Assembly: GCA_949825045.1 (NCBI GenBank) | Contig: OX463806.1 | Span: 44,974,208 to 45,038,207, forward strand | Length of the DNA stretch: 64,000 bases | DNA from: Argyresthia goedartella | Lineage: Eukaryota > Arthropoda > Insecta > Lepidoptera > Argyresthiidae | Reading direction: 5' to 3' | Shown: in pieces, positions 44,236 through 56,637 of the stretch | Position numbering within the stretch: the stretch's first letter is position 1 | Layout of the letters: the number at the start of each line of letters is the position of its first letter | Notes under the pieces: generated by a model | The model's database searches: none | Told to the model about the DNA's origin: nothing | Seen by the model: only the letters and a program-made list of their open reading frames with translations | Program-made: the position numbers and the translations under genes

Positions 44236-45317
44236 TCAGCTTTCAGCAAGACGGTCCTAAACAGACCAAATTGGCCATTTATGAAGGGGAAAATTAGAAG
44301 AGACTTACGAATGTTGAAGAAGCGAGAGATATATGCCAGGAGATTGCTAAGGCAAGTGGGCGCGTTTAGTCTCTGCCTACCCCTCTCCCGAGATAATGGC
44401 GTGAGCTTAGATAGGTATGTATGTAAGTAAATATAAATGTATTATACCGATAGGATTTACCTTACACGCACCGATAGTAAGTGAATTCTTATGTTAAAAT
44501 ATTTCCTATTTTCTATTAATAGGCATTATAGGCGAACTCGCTGGAATGCAATAACCTTAAGGGTGCCGCAATGACGTCACGGGTCCAGGTGCACAGTTAT
44601 TGTGACCGTGATGTACTACATTATTGGGCGAGCGAAGCGAACCTACCACTAGGTCACATCCAGCCCGCCTTTACACACTTTGGGTACACTTTATGAAGAA
44701 ACTATTAAACCTATAAAGATTCTCTGAAAGATTTCGTCTAAGAAACCAACATCCTAACAATTGCAAGTCAATATATCTATGAAAACATAATGCATGTGAG
44801 GATATATATCAGTAGCTTTAAAATCATTGATAGCCGCCACAATGTGCAAACTAGAAATAAACATATACTTTCTTTTCCAATGTTCGGACTCACAAAAGTT
44901 AGTAGTTCTTTTATGGGACACTGTATACGCTTCTACAATAAAATTCCGCAATGATTCAAAAAATGTACGTAATGTAAAGCACACTTTGTGCCTACTACAA
45001 AATTAATGACTTTTTACAAGACACCAACATCTGGCATTAAACCAGTTCATTGCACCCTATATATTATGTACTAATAATTAGGCACCTACTTAATGTTTTA
45101 TTATGCTTGTTTGATTATGTTATGACGTTCATTAAATCTCAATTTTTGTGCTATTATGAATAAAAATCTTTGAACTGAACTGAACTGAACTGGTCTTGTA
45201 CTGAAGGTGTCTGGCATTGACATTACAAACAAAACATGACAAAGCTCTCACATTGAGATTCCCCGAATATCAATGATAAATAGAGAGATAGATAATCCAT
45301 TATTCGCTCTTAAAATA
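44236..45317. other. AT-rich stretch, no gene seen
   Basis: About 45145-45190 has aataaaaatctttgaactg followed by (AACTG)n, a typical retroelement 3' end. Confidence 0.5.
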
Positions 45318-45415
45318 GTCAAAGTCAAAACTTTATTACTGCAGATATTTACATATACTTAGCAAATAACATTTTTCCTCTTCTCTACATTGGACCACGT
45401 GGGTGAAGTACAAAC
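45318..45415 (-). mobile_element. LINE 3' UTR fragment, same family as 30590
   Basis: aactttattactgcagatat, tacatatacttagcaaataac and ctctacattggaccac match 30598-30680 in the same orientation. Only the tail is present. Confidence 0.7.
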
Positions 45416-45486
45416 AAAAATCCACACAAATACAGTTTTTACACAAATCACAAAATATGTATAAGTAAGCTTTACAAGTGTAGTAC

Positions 45487-45690
45487 TCCCACAGAACAAG
45501 CTAAACAAGAGCAATGATCAATGCCACAATGCCGGTCGAACATGCGGTTCCTGAACACATCGAAGAGAGCTTATGATATGTGTGTAGATAAACTAGTGTA
45601 TGTAACTGTGCATAATTAGGCATTAAAACTGTCGAGTGAGAGCCGAACGAGTATGCACTCCATTATGTAGCAGTCACATAAACTACTATT
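45487..45690 (+). repeat. IR-bearing dispersed element, copy 3 (3' half)
   Basis: acaagctaaacaa, ccacaatgccggtcgaacatg, gcttatgatatgtgtgtaga and ggcattaaaactgtcgagtg match 19530-19670. The 5' half is missing. Confidence 0.75.
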
Positions 45691-46090
45691 GCTGCACGGA
45701 ACGACAACCAAAACGTCACCTGTGTATATATTTTTTATTTTTGTTGGTTTTTTCAAAAAGCTTTAAATCTATTTTGTGAATATTTATACGGGACCACCTA
45801 TAAAGTACGACCTACCAATCAAAACACTACCAATCATCAAAATCGATTCATAATTGATTGAATTGATTGATAATTGGAATAATCGCGTAACAAACATACA
45901 AAAAAAGAAAAAAAACTAGTGAGATTCTCCTCCATTTTGAAGTCGGTTGAGAATACAAGATGCAAAGGATGCAGGTCCTCGGACAAAACGACACATTCAA
46001 TATGCCATCCGGGCAGTCAATTGAAAAATAAATATAGTAAATGATTATCAGTAGTACATATAGGTACATAAGTTCAGTGACAAGTAACAT
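45691..46090. other. Non-coding stretch
   Basis: No gene was seen. A ccattttgaagtcggttgag piece near 45935 is the reverse of the repeat end at 32840. Confidence 0.45.
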
Positions 46091-46772
46091 GTTTAGGTTA
46101 AGGGCGATCCGACTGTGGAACGCACTTCCCTGCGCTATTGGAGAAAGTCCCTCAATATTCACTTTTAAGAAAAGATTGAAAGAGCATTTGCTTTCTCTTT
46201 CTTGATAGGTACTTTTATACATATATGTATATGTTTGATATATATTTTATTTTTGTGCTTTTGTATTTTATTTAGTATATATACATACATCATGGCTATA
46301 TACATCATTTATTACATTTTTTGTTGTAGTTGTACACAATTAGAGGTATATAGTTTTATTGCGAACTAGGACTCTCCTGTTGCACAACTTTTCCTGTAAT
46401 AATAATAATAATAATAATACCTTGGACACTAATTACACACATTGATCTAGCCCCAAACTAGGATTCCCTGTATCTTGGGAACCAGACAACGATACACATA
46501 CTTATATAGATTAATATAATAATGAGATAGACAAACAATCATGACTAAGAGGGTACAAACATCCATTCTCATCAAACAAATATTTGCCAACACCGGGACT
46601 CGAACCCGGGACCCTTGGCTTCGAGGCAGGGTCACTGACGACTCGGCCATTCGGGTTGCCTGTCCTGCCTAGGTTTACTGGTAGAAATCTCTCTTTAGAG
46701 ATAAACTCGCGTTTGCTCATAAAATTATTTATTACTTACTAATATTTCTGTGCAATAAAGAATATGAATATG
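46091..46772 (+). mobile_element. LINE copy 2, severely 5' truncated, split by a SINE
   Basis: gtttaggttaagggcgatcc encodes the last residues (RLWNALPCAIGESPSIFTF) of the same ORF2 as 39020-40347, followed by the 3' UTR. The UTR is interrupted at 46397 and resumes at 46659 with cctgtcctgcctaggttta and the shared 3' block. The (tt)cctgt sequence at both junctions is the likely target duplication. Confidence 0.85.
46398..46658 (-). mobile_element. tRNA-derived SINE, family A, nested in a LINE 3' UTR
   Basis: The (ATT)n tail is at 46398 and the tRNA-like head (ggccgagtcgtcagtgaccc, cccgggttcgagtcccgg) at the right. It is the only long interruption relative to the intact UTR at 40500-40580. Confidence 0.9.
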
Positions 46773-47419
46773 TTTCCAGCTCATGGTCCGACCGAAATTA
46801 AACCCTGATAGGGGGGTGCTAACTATATTTTTATATATCAGTGCACCAAATAAGAGATCCAATTTATAATTTTCAAAATAGAATCAAAAAATAAAACATA
46901 AAATAATGTACTGTAGCGCCTGAGATTCTACGGCAAAAACACAGATTCGCGATACCGTTTTTATTTTTCATAATTCGATTGTCACTGTTTGAAAACGGGT
47001 GCAATGCAATACAGGGGCCGTGTATTTCAGTATGTCAATTGGTAAAGAAAAGCATTTGTTACATCACTAATCCTCATGTGCGATAGTCTTGCCCCTTACC
47101 ACGTAACGCACATGAGCGACACGATGATACACCCGACATAAATATTAAATTAACATACATATTTCTGAAGCCAGGGTCGCACGCAGGGATTTTATAATAG
47201 TAGTTATACCTATAACAGGTTTGGGGCGGTACCGATTTTGATTAACAGATAGCGCGGATCAAGGGGGATTGGGGGGAGATATAAAACAAATCAGGGGGTA
47301 CAGATGTGATTGCTAGATGGAATCATCGAGAAAGCCTTTTCCCCTAAGTGTGTTGGCGGAGTCACAGATGTGCCGACGTGAACCAGCTTTTCTATACTCA
47401 ATTTTGCATAACATGGGCA
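46773..47419. other. Non-coding stretch, no gene seen
   Basis: No exon or repeat was recognised. Confidence 0.5.
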
Positions 47420-47497
47420 AGGCCATCGTCACCGCCGATATTCGAACCAGCATCTCCTGTGTGGCAAACGAATGTGTACCCACTAGACCGCGGACGC
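47420..47497 (-). mobile_element. tRNA-derived SINE head, family C
   Basis: On the - strand: cgcggtctagtgggtacac, cacaggagatgctggttcga. This matches the heads at 54333 and 50834. The body after the B-box is too short to see a tail. Confidence 0.65.
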
Positions 47498-48244
47498 TGT
47501 CAGTTGTATATCTACAATATTAATTAAGTCGTAAACATACGTAATCTATACATACCTACATAGACACTGACGCCTAGACGGCGGCGGCGGCTGCTCTGTG
47601 GTGGTCCTACGAGCTATTAGGTCGGCGTAAGGCTACAACGCAGGTGGTCTATAATTGATCGATTACCATGATTACTATGTTACTTGTTGATGACGCAGTT
47701 TGTATAGTTACACAACAAACACTGCGTTCCGTGAAAATATTGACATTATCTGTAACATTACGAAGGTGTCCAAACCGACAAATGATTTAATTGACAGCCT
47801 CAAATTTGTTGTTACGCTATCAAATCAACCACCGAACCTTCCACATGCAGACGTGGGTTTCGCCGATGGTGCAAGTTGCCGCCCCCCAGATCCTGGGTAC
47901 GCCCGCCGACACAGCTGTTTCGAAAGTGGTTGCAAAATACGGTTTATCTTTATCTAGACGCGCGCCAGCGAACGGTTTCGAAACGACGCGCAAGCGCACA
48001 ATGCTACGCATGTCGTCACCTAAGTACTAGATTAGCACCTGATTTGTAGTCCACAGGCTGTACTTGTGGACTTAGCGAGTAACTGAACTGAGCACTATCA
48101 TAGGGTGCTCGTCCCATACAGATTAGAATTAGTTACCCTTCGTAACCCAGAGATTGCGCTGGGAGTAATAACGATTGTAATTTAAACGCTTCAAGCTTCA
48201 GTCAACATAATTCTAGATGGCGCTAGGCGCTAATTGACCGCATG
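47498..48244. other. Non-coding stretch, no gene seen
   Basis: No exon or repeat was recognised. Confidence 0.5.
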
Positions 48245-48470
48245 AAAATGCTTTCGTATGTCCGTGTGTCCGGAAGTCTGTCTGGCTTTCCGGCTGTTTT
48301 TCTCTACAGGTCGCAGTTCTGAATCGATATTCGTGAAATGTTGTGTGCAGGTTTTATAACTGTAGGTTTATAGTTGTCGAATCACTTTTTTGCTATTTTC
48401 AAAATGGCGAAGATATGGGATTACAAAGTTATTGGTGCGGAAAGAAAGAAAGAAAGTATATTTTTTGTCA
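48245..48470 (+). repeat. Dispersed repeat with cttcgtatgtccg(t/c)(g/c)tgtccgg
   Basis: Shares tcgtatgtccg..tgtccgga with 23347 and ctctacaggtcgcag..tct, aaaatggcgaagatatggg with 790-895 and 23700. Ends in (AAAG)n. Confidence 0.5.
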
Positions 48471-48689
48471 TAAACATAAAAATACAATAAAAAGTTAGAA
48501 AAAAATTATGAATAATGAGCTCACGCCACTTCATGTCACATGAAGATGAATCATGTCCATTGTACAGTCAAAAGACACGTCAATTGCAATGAAAACTCTA
48601 TGCAGGGGAAAAAGCAATGTGGATAATAAATAAATGTTGAGGTATATGTATTATAGTGTAGTATATGTGGTGGTGGTGTACATCATGGT

Positions 48690-48870
48690 GTTGTGACTCA
48701 AAGTGTGGCTTTAAGAGCTGCCAATAAATGTGCTTGAGCTTGTGTCGGAACGTTGTAACTGATTTCAAGTCACTGAGGGGAGGTGGAATGTTATTCCAGC
48801 ACTTAGTAGCAGCATAGCGAAAATTACCACAGAATGCAGCAGTTTTGCGTCTTGGACAATAGCAACGAGA
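48690..48870 (-). pseudogene. LINE ORF2 C-terminus remnant
   Basis: The - strand reads FCGNFRYAATKCWNNIPPPL, SDLKSVTTFRHKLKHIYW before the frame decays. The pattern (F-x-YAA-x-x-WN-x-IP-x-x-(I/L)-x-D-x-x-S-x-x-x-F-x-x-x-LK) closes the ORF2 of Jockey/CR1-type LINEs. It differs in sequence from the 39019 family. Confidence 0.65.
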
Positions 48871-50089
48871 ATGCTCTTGAATTGACCGGGTTCCTGCGGG
48901 ACCAGTTCAGTTTAGAATATAGGTATTCCGGAACCATATACCTCATACGGATACCATCGGATACTCTTAAAGCGATTTGGGCGACTATATATATGGAAGA
49001 GGCCCCGGTGGCTACGTCCGCTGTGGATATTAGGTCCGTAAAAGGGAGATCTCCGCTCCAGGTTGCTACGCCTAGGGACCACTGGTCCAACAGCTAATGC
49101 TCGGACGTTCTATATATAGTTAGTAACGGAAGAAACTTCTCTTCCGCGATGCAGGATAGATTGTCAATTGTTTCTGCGATCCGTGATGTCATATGTTGAC
49201 AACTTCCTTGAATTGCTGCGTTTATTTGCTTGACATCCATCTTGTATGTTAGTATGTGGTTCGTCTGATAGGTGACGCCACACTCTCATACTTAAGTTCG
49301 TTACCAGGTGCATTGAAAGAAAATGCAGTCGGGTTATTTGTTTTCATAATAATTCCACCTATATATCCGATAACCCATCAGTCCCGACTACTATATGGCT
49401 ACTCAGTGGCAGTATTCTTAAAGCTTTATAAGAGGCCCTGATAACTTGTGACTGTCGGGTTGGCCACTAGCCCGACACCCCACCATCAAACGCATTCCTG
49501 GCAGTGGATACCTGAATCGAATGTTGAGCGAGACTTCATCCGGACGATGTCTTGCCGTCTCTCCCGCTCCGCGCCACCACCGCAGTAACCTACTCGGAAG
49601 CTCTGTGGGTGTTGCTAGTATGTTATCTACGGCTTACTTTATCTATCTTGTTTTGGAGTATCTTAACCTAATTTGCCGAGCTGTAATTATCGAACCAATC
49701 TATTTTGGTAAAAAGATTTACTGGCCACTATGGCTTCTCGATTGGAGACCTCAGCAAACGTAGGTCAGTTGGACTGATATTCTCGAGAAAATGTCTGGCG
49801 GTGGCTGGATGAGTCTGGCCCTCAACACACTTACCTGATAATTCACGACGCGTACTAACCAGTGTTTATTAGGAACCCTGACTTTACACGACTGCCCAAA
49901 AAACAATAATATTTTCAGGGGTTGTCTTACAACTTACTATTTTTCCTTAACTTTACGTAGCGACCGGTTTAGACTTAATTTTTTGTTTATCAGATTGCAC
50001 ACAGTAACATCGTATGCTCACTCCGCACTTGCAATTTTAACGGTTTGATACGAATACAAATATTAACATCTTGCGGCTTGAAACAAATA
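48871..50089. other. Non-coding stretch, no gene seen
   Basis: Short open frames only. Confidence 0.45.
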
Positions 50090-50285
50090 TTAAAAATAGG
50101 TCAAGTGCGAGTCAGACTCACACACGAAGGGTTCCGAAACATCGTGCAAGAAAAAAACGCAAATAAACACGTCTTATGTATAAGGTAAACGGTTTTTTTT
50201 AAATTCGTGCAGTTAAATAATTGTTGCTGTAGCGGCAACAGAAATACATTTCAACTCTCTAACTAACGCAGTTCTTGAGATATAG
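50090..50285 (+). repeat. Dispersed repeat related to 17810-18290
   Basis: aaaaataggtcaagtgcgagt, gaagggttccg, ttgttgctgtagcggcaacag. The (GGAC)n part and end are missing. Confidence 0.65.
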
Positions 50286-50454
50286 AGAATCCTAAAATGT
50301 ACAATATTTACATATTTACAACAAGGTTCCTGAAATTCACTTGTTATTCCTTTCCTGCAGTTACCCCGAGATCCATATCTTTCGAAACGGCGGAGTATTC
50401 CTAAATTGAAAAATAGTTGCAAAATTCCTCATTCATCCAACGAATATGATAAAT

Positions 50455-50565
50455 GTGAAAAGTTGCGATGTTTAGTTGTTTGGATGTGACGGCTGAACGG
50501 ATTTGAATGAAATTTAGCACAGAGATAGTTTATGAGCTAGATTAACATATATGATACTTTTTATC
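50455..50565 (+). repeat. Dispersed repeat fragment (gacggctgaacggatttga)
   Basis: gacggctgaacggatttga, aaatttagcacagagatag, gattaacatatatgatac is a layout known from many lepidopteran intergenic repeats. It is single in this window. Confidence 0.4.
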
Positions 50566-50833
50566 TGACTGCACCAGAAGGAAGGTAACGTTGTCTCGGT
50601 AAATGATAATTCCAAGGAACACGCAGATGAAGTTGCGGGCATCAGCTGTTACAAGGGCCTGTGAGATGTATCATTACTTCGAGTACCACCGTGAATGTTT
50701 AGCTTAAAAACTTCTGTCTGCTTCCACGGCTGAAAACTGAGCCAGCGCTTGGTGGTAGAAGCACAGCAGTTTGAGTATTCAAATTAATGTTATATTTTTT
50801 CCGAAGTAGTATAGTTTCATCCGAGAGAACAGA

Positions 50834-50940
50834 TCTGCGTGGTCTAGTGTTTTCACGCTTGCTTCTCACGCTGGAGATGCAGGTTCAAATCCAGTTCTAA
50901 ACATGTACCAATGAGATATGTGATTTATCTTAAGTACACT
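50834..50940 (+). mobile_element. tRNA-derived SINE, family C
   Basis: tgcgtggtctagtgttttcac, cttctcacgctggagatgc, B-box ggttcaaatcc, then gatttatcttaagtacac. It matches 54333-54447. Confidence 0.75.
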
Positions 50941-51902
50941 AATGGACATTGCGACGGGAGAGTGAAACTATCAGACTATTCACAATAAGTGAAACGGTGT
51001 GGTTCGTTAAGTTTTGGTATAATAAAGAAAATGAGCTGGTGAAGAAGCCGTAAGCCGATAGGTGAGTGAGAATAAATGTACAGGCCTCAACCGTAGATGT
51101 AGAGACTAGGAGGTCATACATATGGGTGAGCACCAATACAGTCAGGAAGGGCAGGCAGGCAGGAAGAGGGTCGCAGATCATGTTGTCAGGAAAAGGCAGA
51201 GGAAGGACGGGACAGGAACAAATGATAGTAGGTAGGGTCTTGAGGCAGCAACCAAAGGTGTGCACTCTTCTATTGGCGGACCAGACTCCACTCACAGGCG
51301 CGGATGACACTTGGATAACGTTTAACATAAAATTATTTTGATACAATGTGTAAATACCTGCATATGGTAGCAGCCTCTTTCGATAGTATATATGCATTCG
51401 CGTTTTAAGTCTAAATATTAAAGTAATACTCATATTAAAGTAATAAATTGACAAAGCAAATTACAGCATGTCTTCAGTGTGCAGAATCCCCCGAGAAAGG
51501 CGCGGGCCGTGAAAAAAACAAAAGAGTGTCGACTCGTAATTCAAAATTAGCCAGCGCATGACAATAGTATACGGCCTCTTTGGTGAAGGCCACGTCACAA
51601 CATTCGCGTTTCGGTTGAAACGTTAAATTGTGGGTCCCGGCTACTATCGCTACTTGGTAGTAGGTAGTAGTAGCCATAAAAACCCATTCGCAACCCGCAC
51701 TGACCCCTCGATGTGCTCACTAATGGGTCACATTTATATATTTATTTTAGAAGTGTCCTCGCAGTATGCCCGTGGCTTTAGAGAGATAACGTTCTAACAC
51801 CGAGATTGTTATTAGGAACGCCGGTGACGCCGGCTTGCTCCAAAAACTGATGTTTGCCGACCTCAAACAGGGATTGAGGACGCCACAATATAGATTATAA
51901 CT
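50941..51902. other. Non-coding stretch, no gene seen
   Basis: An open frame on the - strand at 50939-51454 shows no recognisable domain or splice context. Confidence 0.45.
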
Positions 51903-52204
51903 ATTAGGCCCATTATGACCACTTTCCATTATGTAAAGGTTCATAATGACAAGTTCCCATCTTGACCACTTCCGGATTCGACCACATCCCAAATCGTCAG
52001 CTTTTCGTCTGTAAGTCAACCTCCTCTCTCTAGCCTTATGAACTCTATGGGGCTCCACCACGAGTTACGGGGTTAAATGTAAGTAAAAAGCTGACAATAT
52101 GGGAAGTGGGCAAATCGGGAATTGATCTAACTAACGCATTATTAAACTAGGCATAATGAGGACTTGTCGAAATGGCAAATAAACCGGTCATAATGGACTT
52201 AATG
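51903..52204. mobile_element. Possible MITE built from cattatgacc / ggtcataatg
   Basis: aggcccattatgaccac near 51906 is mirrored by ggtcataatggactt near 52187, and several cataatg(a)/cattatg words lie between. TIRs are imperfect. Confidence 0.45.
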
Positions 52205-53589
52205 AGAAGGTGTCATTCCGTAGCCAAACGCAACAACAGACGTGTCGCGTGAGCGTGCGAGCGAGACAGCGAGCGTAGTTACCTAGCGTGTGAGCGAGAC
52301 AGGGAGCGTCTCTGTACCTACTTTTTGAACGCAGAATAGATTTACGACGGAGTTTCCAACGTCGAAATTGCGCGCCTTATTTCAATTTATCGCGCGGAAT
52401 CATAAACATTTCTGCAAGTGGTAATGTATGTGTTTGGTTTTACGGAAATATGTGGCCAATATTCCGAACCACTCCACTAATCAATTTTAAACCAAAAAAG
52501 ATGTGTCTGAAACCTACGTATGTTTTGCCACAACCGGAAACCTGTAAAGAAAGTAACGAAATGAGCTGGGCCAGCCTAGAGGCTCATTTTTTAAGCAACC
52601 CGGCCTAGGTACTTCCATTTTTTGGGTTCCGTACTCGAGGGCTGCCAAACAGGACCCTATTACTAAGCCTAATCTACCCGTCCGTGTGTCCGTCTGACTG
52701 TCGGTCGGTAAGCCGCCTGTACGTGAACCGTATCAGGTACAGAGTTGAAGCTATGGAGACATAACACAAATGCTAACCGAAAGATATCCTAGACTAGAGC
52801 GTCCATACCCACGTAACATCTGCAGCATATGCTGAGCCAGGGCCTATTCGCTGTTAAAATATTCACAGGTATATAGGTTACCTAGCTCACTTATATATTG
52901 CGGTTTATGTTGAAACTGTATTTGTGTGTATTTTAACGTTGAACAAATGGATTATCTATCTATCTTTCCATCTAAAGATGCAAGAAACTCGGTGAACTGA
53001 AGAAACTCAATCGCGGGCGCGTCTACACTTCGCAGCATGTGAAAGGACAACACCATCTGAGCATTGATCGCGTAACAAATGATTTGTCAATTATACCAGG
53101 GGCAGGGCAGGGTAGTGAACATCCGAGGCTTCCGTCTCCCACGCGCAAGCTCCAACAATAGACCAGCTCGGTGGAGCTATAAAAGTATGACATGAATATG
53201 CCAAGTTAATGACGATAAAATAGCTAAGAAGTGGAACTTCAGTGTCTTAGATGTTATTATATAGTTACTAGTAGCCCTGTGGGCAGTAGACCTCGCTAAC
53301 AGGGGGGAAACCCATTTTTTAGGTAAGTATTTTAGATTCAATCAAAATCAAGTAGTAAAGTATTTTGCGATTTAAAATACAACCTATTGACTTTTCACGA
53401 AAATAGTCATAGTCTATTTCATTCACTCTCATGGTCTGTATAGATCCTATTTTCTAATCCGTCTCCTACTTCGAGGAGTCCAAACTTGGTATGTTTTGAA
53501 AAGATTTATTGGATTTTTAGAAAACAGGTGGCCGAAAGGTAATGATGTGGTATATTTTTAGAACCGGCTCATGAAGCCCTTTAATTTGC
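52205..53589. other. Non-coding stretch with one dispersed repeat
   Basis: 52616-52720 is the reversed end of the 17810-18290 family (ttgggttccgtactcg, aggaccctattactaagcc, cgtccgtgtgtccgtc). No gene was seen. Confidence 0.5.
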
Positions 53590-53855
53590 TAACCCACACG
53601 ATTGGTTCCAGAAAAAAAAAAAAAAAACCTCATACAAAAAATTTATGACGTCATAACTCCCCTCCCAAGGGGAAAATCGAGAAAAGCTCTTAATTCAAGG
53701 AACACGTGTGCCAAGTTTTGTGAGGATCGCTTGAAAATTGTGGCCCCTGGACCGGAACTGACAGACACAGAAACAGACGAAAGCAAAATCGGCCTCCTAT
53801 CTTGTAGAAATGGAGCCCTTCGCTCGCTTGGTCAAAGTGTTAATAGTGTCTTAGT
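53590..53855 (+). repeat. Dispersed repeat related to 31285-31580
   Basis: A-run, gacgtcataactcccctccc, cttgaaaattgtggcccctg, gacagacacagaaacagacg, and cgctcgcttggtcaa end. Confidence 0.45.
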
Positions 53856-53984
53856 ACCTATTCCTAAACTGCAGAGTATTTACTATGAGGTTATTGTTCG
53901 TTGCTAGATCTCTTCTAATAATAGGTATAGTGTATCGGAAACCACGCGATTTTCCACTATTAGGACATAGATACACATAACGAT

Positions 53985-54098
53985 GCTGTCTTGGATATTC
54001 ATATGTGTGTGACGACGTTGTTTCTGGTTCCCACGACACAGGTATCCCAGTGTTGGGCCAGAAGCAACGTATTTTTTGTCTGTACAAAAATGTTTACG
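53985..54098 (+). mobile_element. tRNA-derived SINE, family B, 5' truncated
   Basis: tgtgtgacgacgttgtttctg, gttcccacgacacaggtat, gggccagaagcaacgta. The tRNA-like head is lost. Confidence 0.75.
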
Positions 54099-54332
54099 TT
54101 TAAAAAAATATCTCTAAGATATTTGACTCAGAGATGCTGAAAATTTAACCCCGCATAACATATCCGCACGAGCGCGCCAACATTCGCAGCATGCGCATGC
54201 GCAAGGCAAGGACACTACACCGACCGATCGCACAACAAATGAAATTATGTCAACATGATCGCGAATAGCGTGCCACGCTCCGTTACAGCGCGGCTACTGG
54301 ATTTTTCCGTCCATATATATTATAATATTCAT
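54099..54332. other. Non-coding stretch
   Basis: Nothing recognised. Confidence 0.45.
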
Positions 54333-54447
54333 GAAAGAGCTCCGTGGTCTAGTGGGTTTCACGCTTGCTTCTCACGCAGGAGATGCAGTTTCGAATCCCG
54401 GTGCTGACCATGAGATAAGTAATTTTTCTTAAGTACACATAAAAAAA
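54333..54447 (+). mobile_element. tRNA-derived SINE, family C
   Basis: gctccgtggtctagtgggtt, cttctcacgcaggagatgc, B-box-like gtttcgaatcc, tttttcttaagtacac. It abuts a family B SINE in the opposite orientation. Confidence 0.8.
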
Positions 54448-54632
54448 ATTGTACAGGCACATACATTGCTTCTGGCCCCACACTAGGATACCCTGTGTCG
54501 TGGGAACCAGAAACAGCGACATCAAACACATATACACATCCAAGACCTGTGATTCTTTTTTTCTCTATCCCCAGCCGGGGATCGAACCCGGGACCTCTCG
54601 CATGGTAGGAAGAGCCACAACCGCAGTGCAAA
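54448..54632 (-). mobile_element. tRNA-derived SINE, family B
   Basis: On the - strand: gcgagaggtcccgggttcga, tccccggctggggatagag, caggtcttgg, ggttcccacgacacagg, tggggccagaagcaatg. Tail to tail with the family C SINE. Confidence 0.85.
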
Positions 54633-55229
54633 CCTTCATTATTCCGTAGCGGCGGCGAGGGGCTAGCCCTCTGTCACTCAAAATGAAGGATTGAATAACT
54701 GGCTAAAAGTGGGCACAATTGTGCCCCTACAACTCCGTATAGGAAATGCGAGACTGAAAGAATAAACTGTAAGGCACAGTTCTCCGCTTAGGATGCAAAT
54801 GTCAAAAACTCCTTTTGGTGCGCCGCCGCTCCTCTGAGCTGACTCTTCAGTCAGGCAACAGCCAGCCGCTCACTGTGAGCTTAATGAGGCCTCTTGGCAA
54901 GAGCGGACTCAATAACGTCATTGGGTCTTGACCCCACTTCTCCTGGGCTGCTTATTTCGCAAATATGTTTGAATGACATGTGCGTGGACTCAGCCTTCAG
55001 CCAGAAAAATCGGATTTCATTTAAATGCTTCTTCTTTAATACGTCACCATAGTCTAGATCGGAATAATCAAAGATACGAAATCGTAAAGTGCGAAATTAT
55101 GATGCAAGTTTAGAGATAGTATTGGATAATCCACTCATTTTCTAAATGCTCCTATTCAACTATTCCCTTATCAGGCTGAGCATCTCGACTTGCTAGCCAC
55201 GTGGGCGGCGCTAGCTCATAACGGATCCT
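54633..55229. other. Non-coding stretch, no gene seen
   Basis: GC-richer than average with ggcggcg and gccgccg words near both ends. No exon was recognised. Confidence 0.45.
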
Positions 55230-56035
55230 ATATAGCTCATTGCTCGATTGGCTAGCGATGTTCATTTTCCGGGGCGGCTTTTAGCAATACACGTTGCTTG
55301 CTCATTGTTCCATTGGCTAGCGATATCAAATTTCCGGGGTGGCTTGCGCCGCCCCTTTAACAAGACCAGTTGCTTGCTCATTGCTCGATTGGCCAGCAAT
55401 GTAAAAATTCCGGGGTGGCTTGCGCCGCCCCTTTAACAAGACCAGTTGCTTGCTCATTGCTAAATTGGCTAGCAATGTAAAAATTCCGGGGTGGCTTGCG
55501 CCGCCCCTTTAACAAGACCAGTTGCTTGCTCATTGCTCGATTGGCTAGCAATGTAAAAATTCCGGGGTGGCTTGCGCCGCCCCTTTAACAAGACCAGTTG
55601 CTTGCTCATTGCTCGATTGGCTAGCGATGTAAAATTTCCGGGGTGGCTTGCGCCGCCCCTTTAACAAGGCCAGTTGCTTGTTCATTGCCCGATTGGCTAG
55701 CGATGTAAAATTTCCGGGGTGGCTTGCGCCGCCCCTTTAACAAGGCCAGTTGCTTGCTCATTGCTCGAATGGCTAGCGATGTAAAATTTCCGGGGTGGCT
55801 TGCGCCGCCCCTTTAACAAGACCAGTTGCTTGCTCATTGCTCGATTGGCTAGCGATGTAAAATTTCCGGGGTGGCTTGCGCCGCCCCTTTAACAAGACCA
55901 GTTGCTTGCTCATTGCCCGATTGGCTAGCGATGTAAAATTTCCGGGGTGGCTTGCGCCGCCCCTTTAACAAGGCCAGTTGCTTGCTCATTGCTCGATTGG
56001 TAAAATCTCCGGGATGGCTTATACCGCCCTTCTTA
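55230..56035 (+). repeat. Minisatellite 4, about 76-bp unit, about 11 copies
   Basis: The unit is ttgctcattgctcgattggc, tagcgatgtaaaatttccgg, ggtggcttgcgccgcccc, tttaacaagaccagttgc. First and last units are diverged. The GC-rich segment could form short ggcg/cgcc pairs. Open frames across it are by-products of the array. Confidence 0.95.
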
Positions 56036-56637
56036 CCACATCTTGATGAGTATGCCTCATGGTAAAATGGCGGTAGCGGAATGAGGTTGGGCGGAGGTGG
56101 GGTATATCCTGTGAGCCATGTGCAATTTGCGTCGCCTCTACAACAGGATATATTCGTGTTCATTACTCGATTTGCAAGCCATATGCAATTTCCGGGTTCT
56201 CACCGGTCTATATCGGTTCGTACCGGCGGCTTCTCGCTACTCGAATTGATAGCCATGGCTACATATCTTGTGATTCCGTCCAGTAATTCGGTTTAACCAT
56301 CGCAGTGTTGCTTGTAATAGCCAATTCTGATATACGATTTTTCATATCAGGGACATTTCGAACAAATTATCCTTTGCTCCTTGAAATGGACATGTCTTTC
56401 GTCTTGATTTCAAAGTATTTTTCCATTTCTCTTCAAGAAACTTTCAGGGTTCTCTTGACAACCGCCAAGAGGAAACTGACAAAAGGACGTCAGCGGGGAC
56501 GGGTTGCGGCTTGCGGTTAGGGGGGGGGGGGGGGCTGGACCTCATCGTCTACACTACCATATTTTGTTATATTTATATTTTATCTAGTAAATAGTACAAA
56601 ACTTTTTTAAATAATATCAACTAGTCCCTACTACAAT
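56036..56637. other. Non-coding stretch with a G-run
   Basis: A 15-base G-run is at 56520-56534. 56090-56300 still shows loose resemblance to the 76-bp unit (ttactcgatttgcaagcc). No gene was seen. Confidence 0.5.

Noticed and set aside
50939..51454. 171-codon - strand frame
   Set aside because: Composition is that of AT-rich non-coding DNA, with no domain, splice site or repeat support.
55849..56163. 104-codon - strand frame in the 76-bp array
   Set aside because: Product of tandem units, no independent signal.
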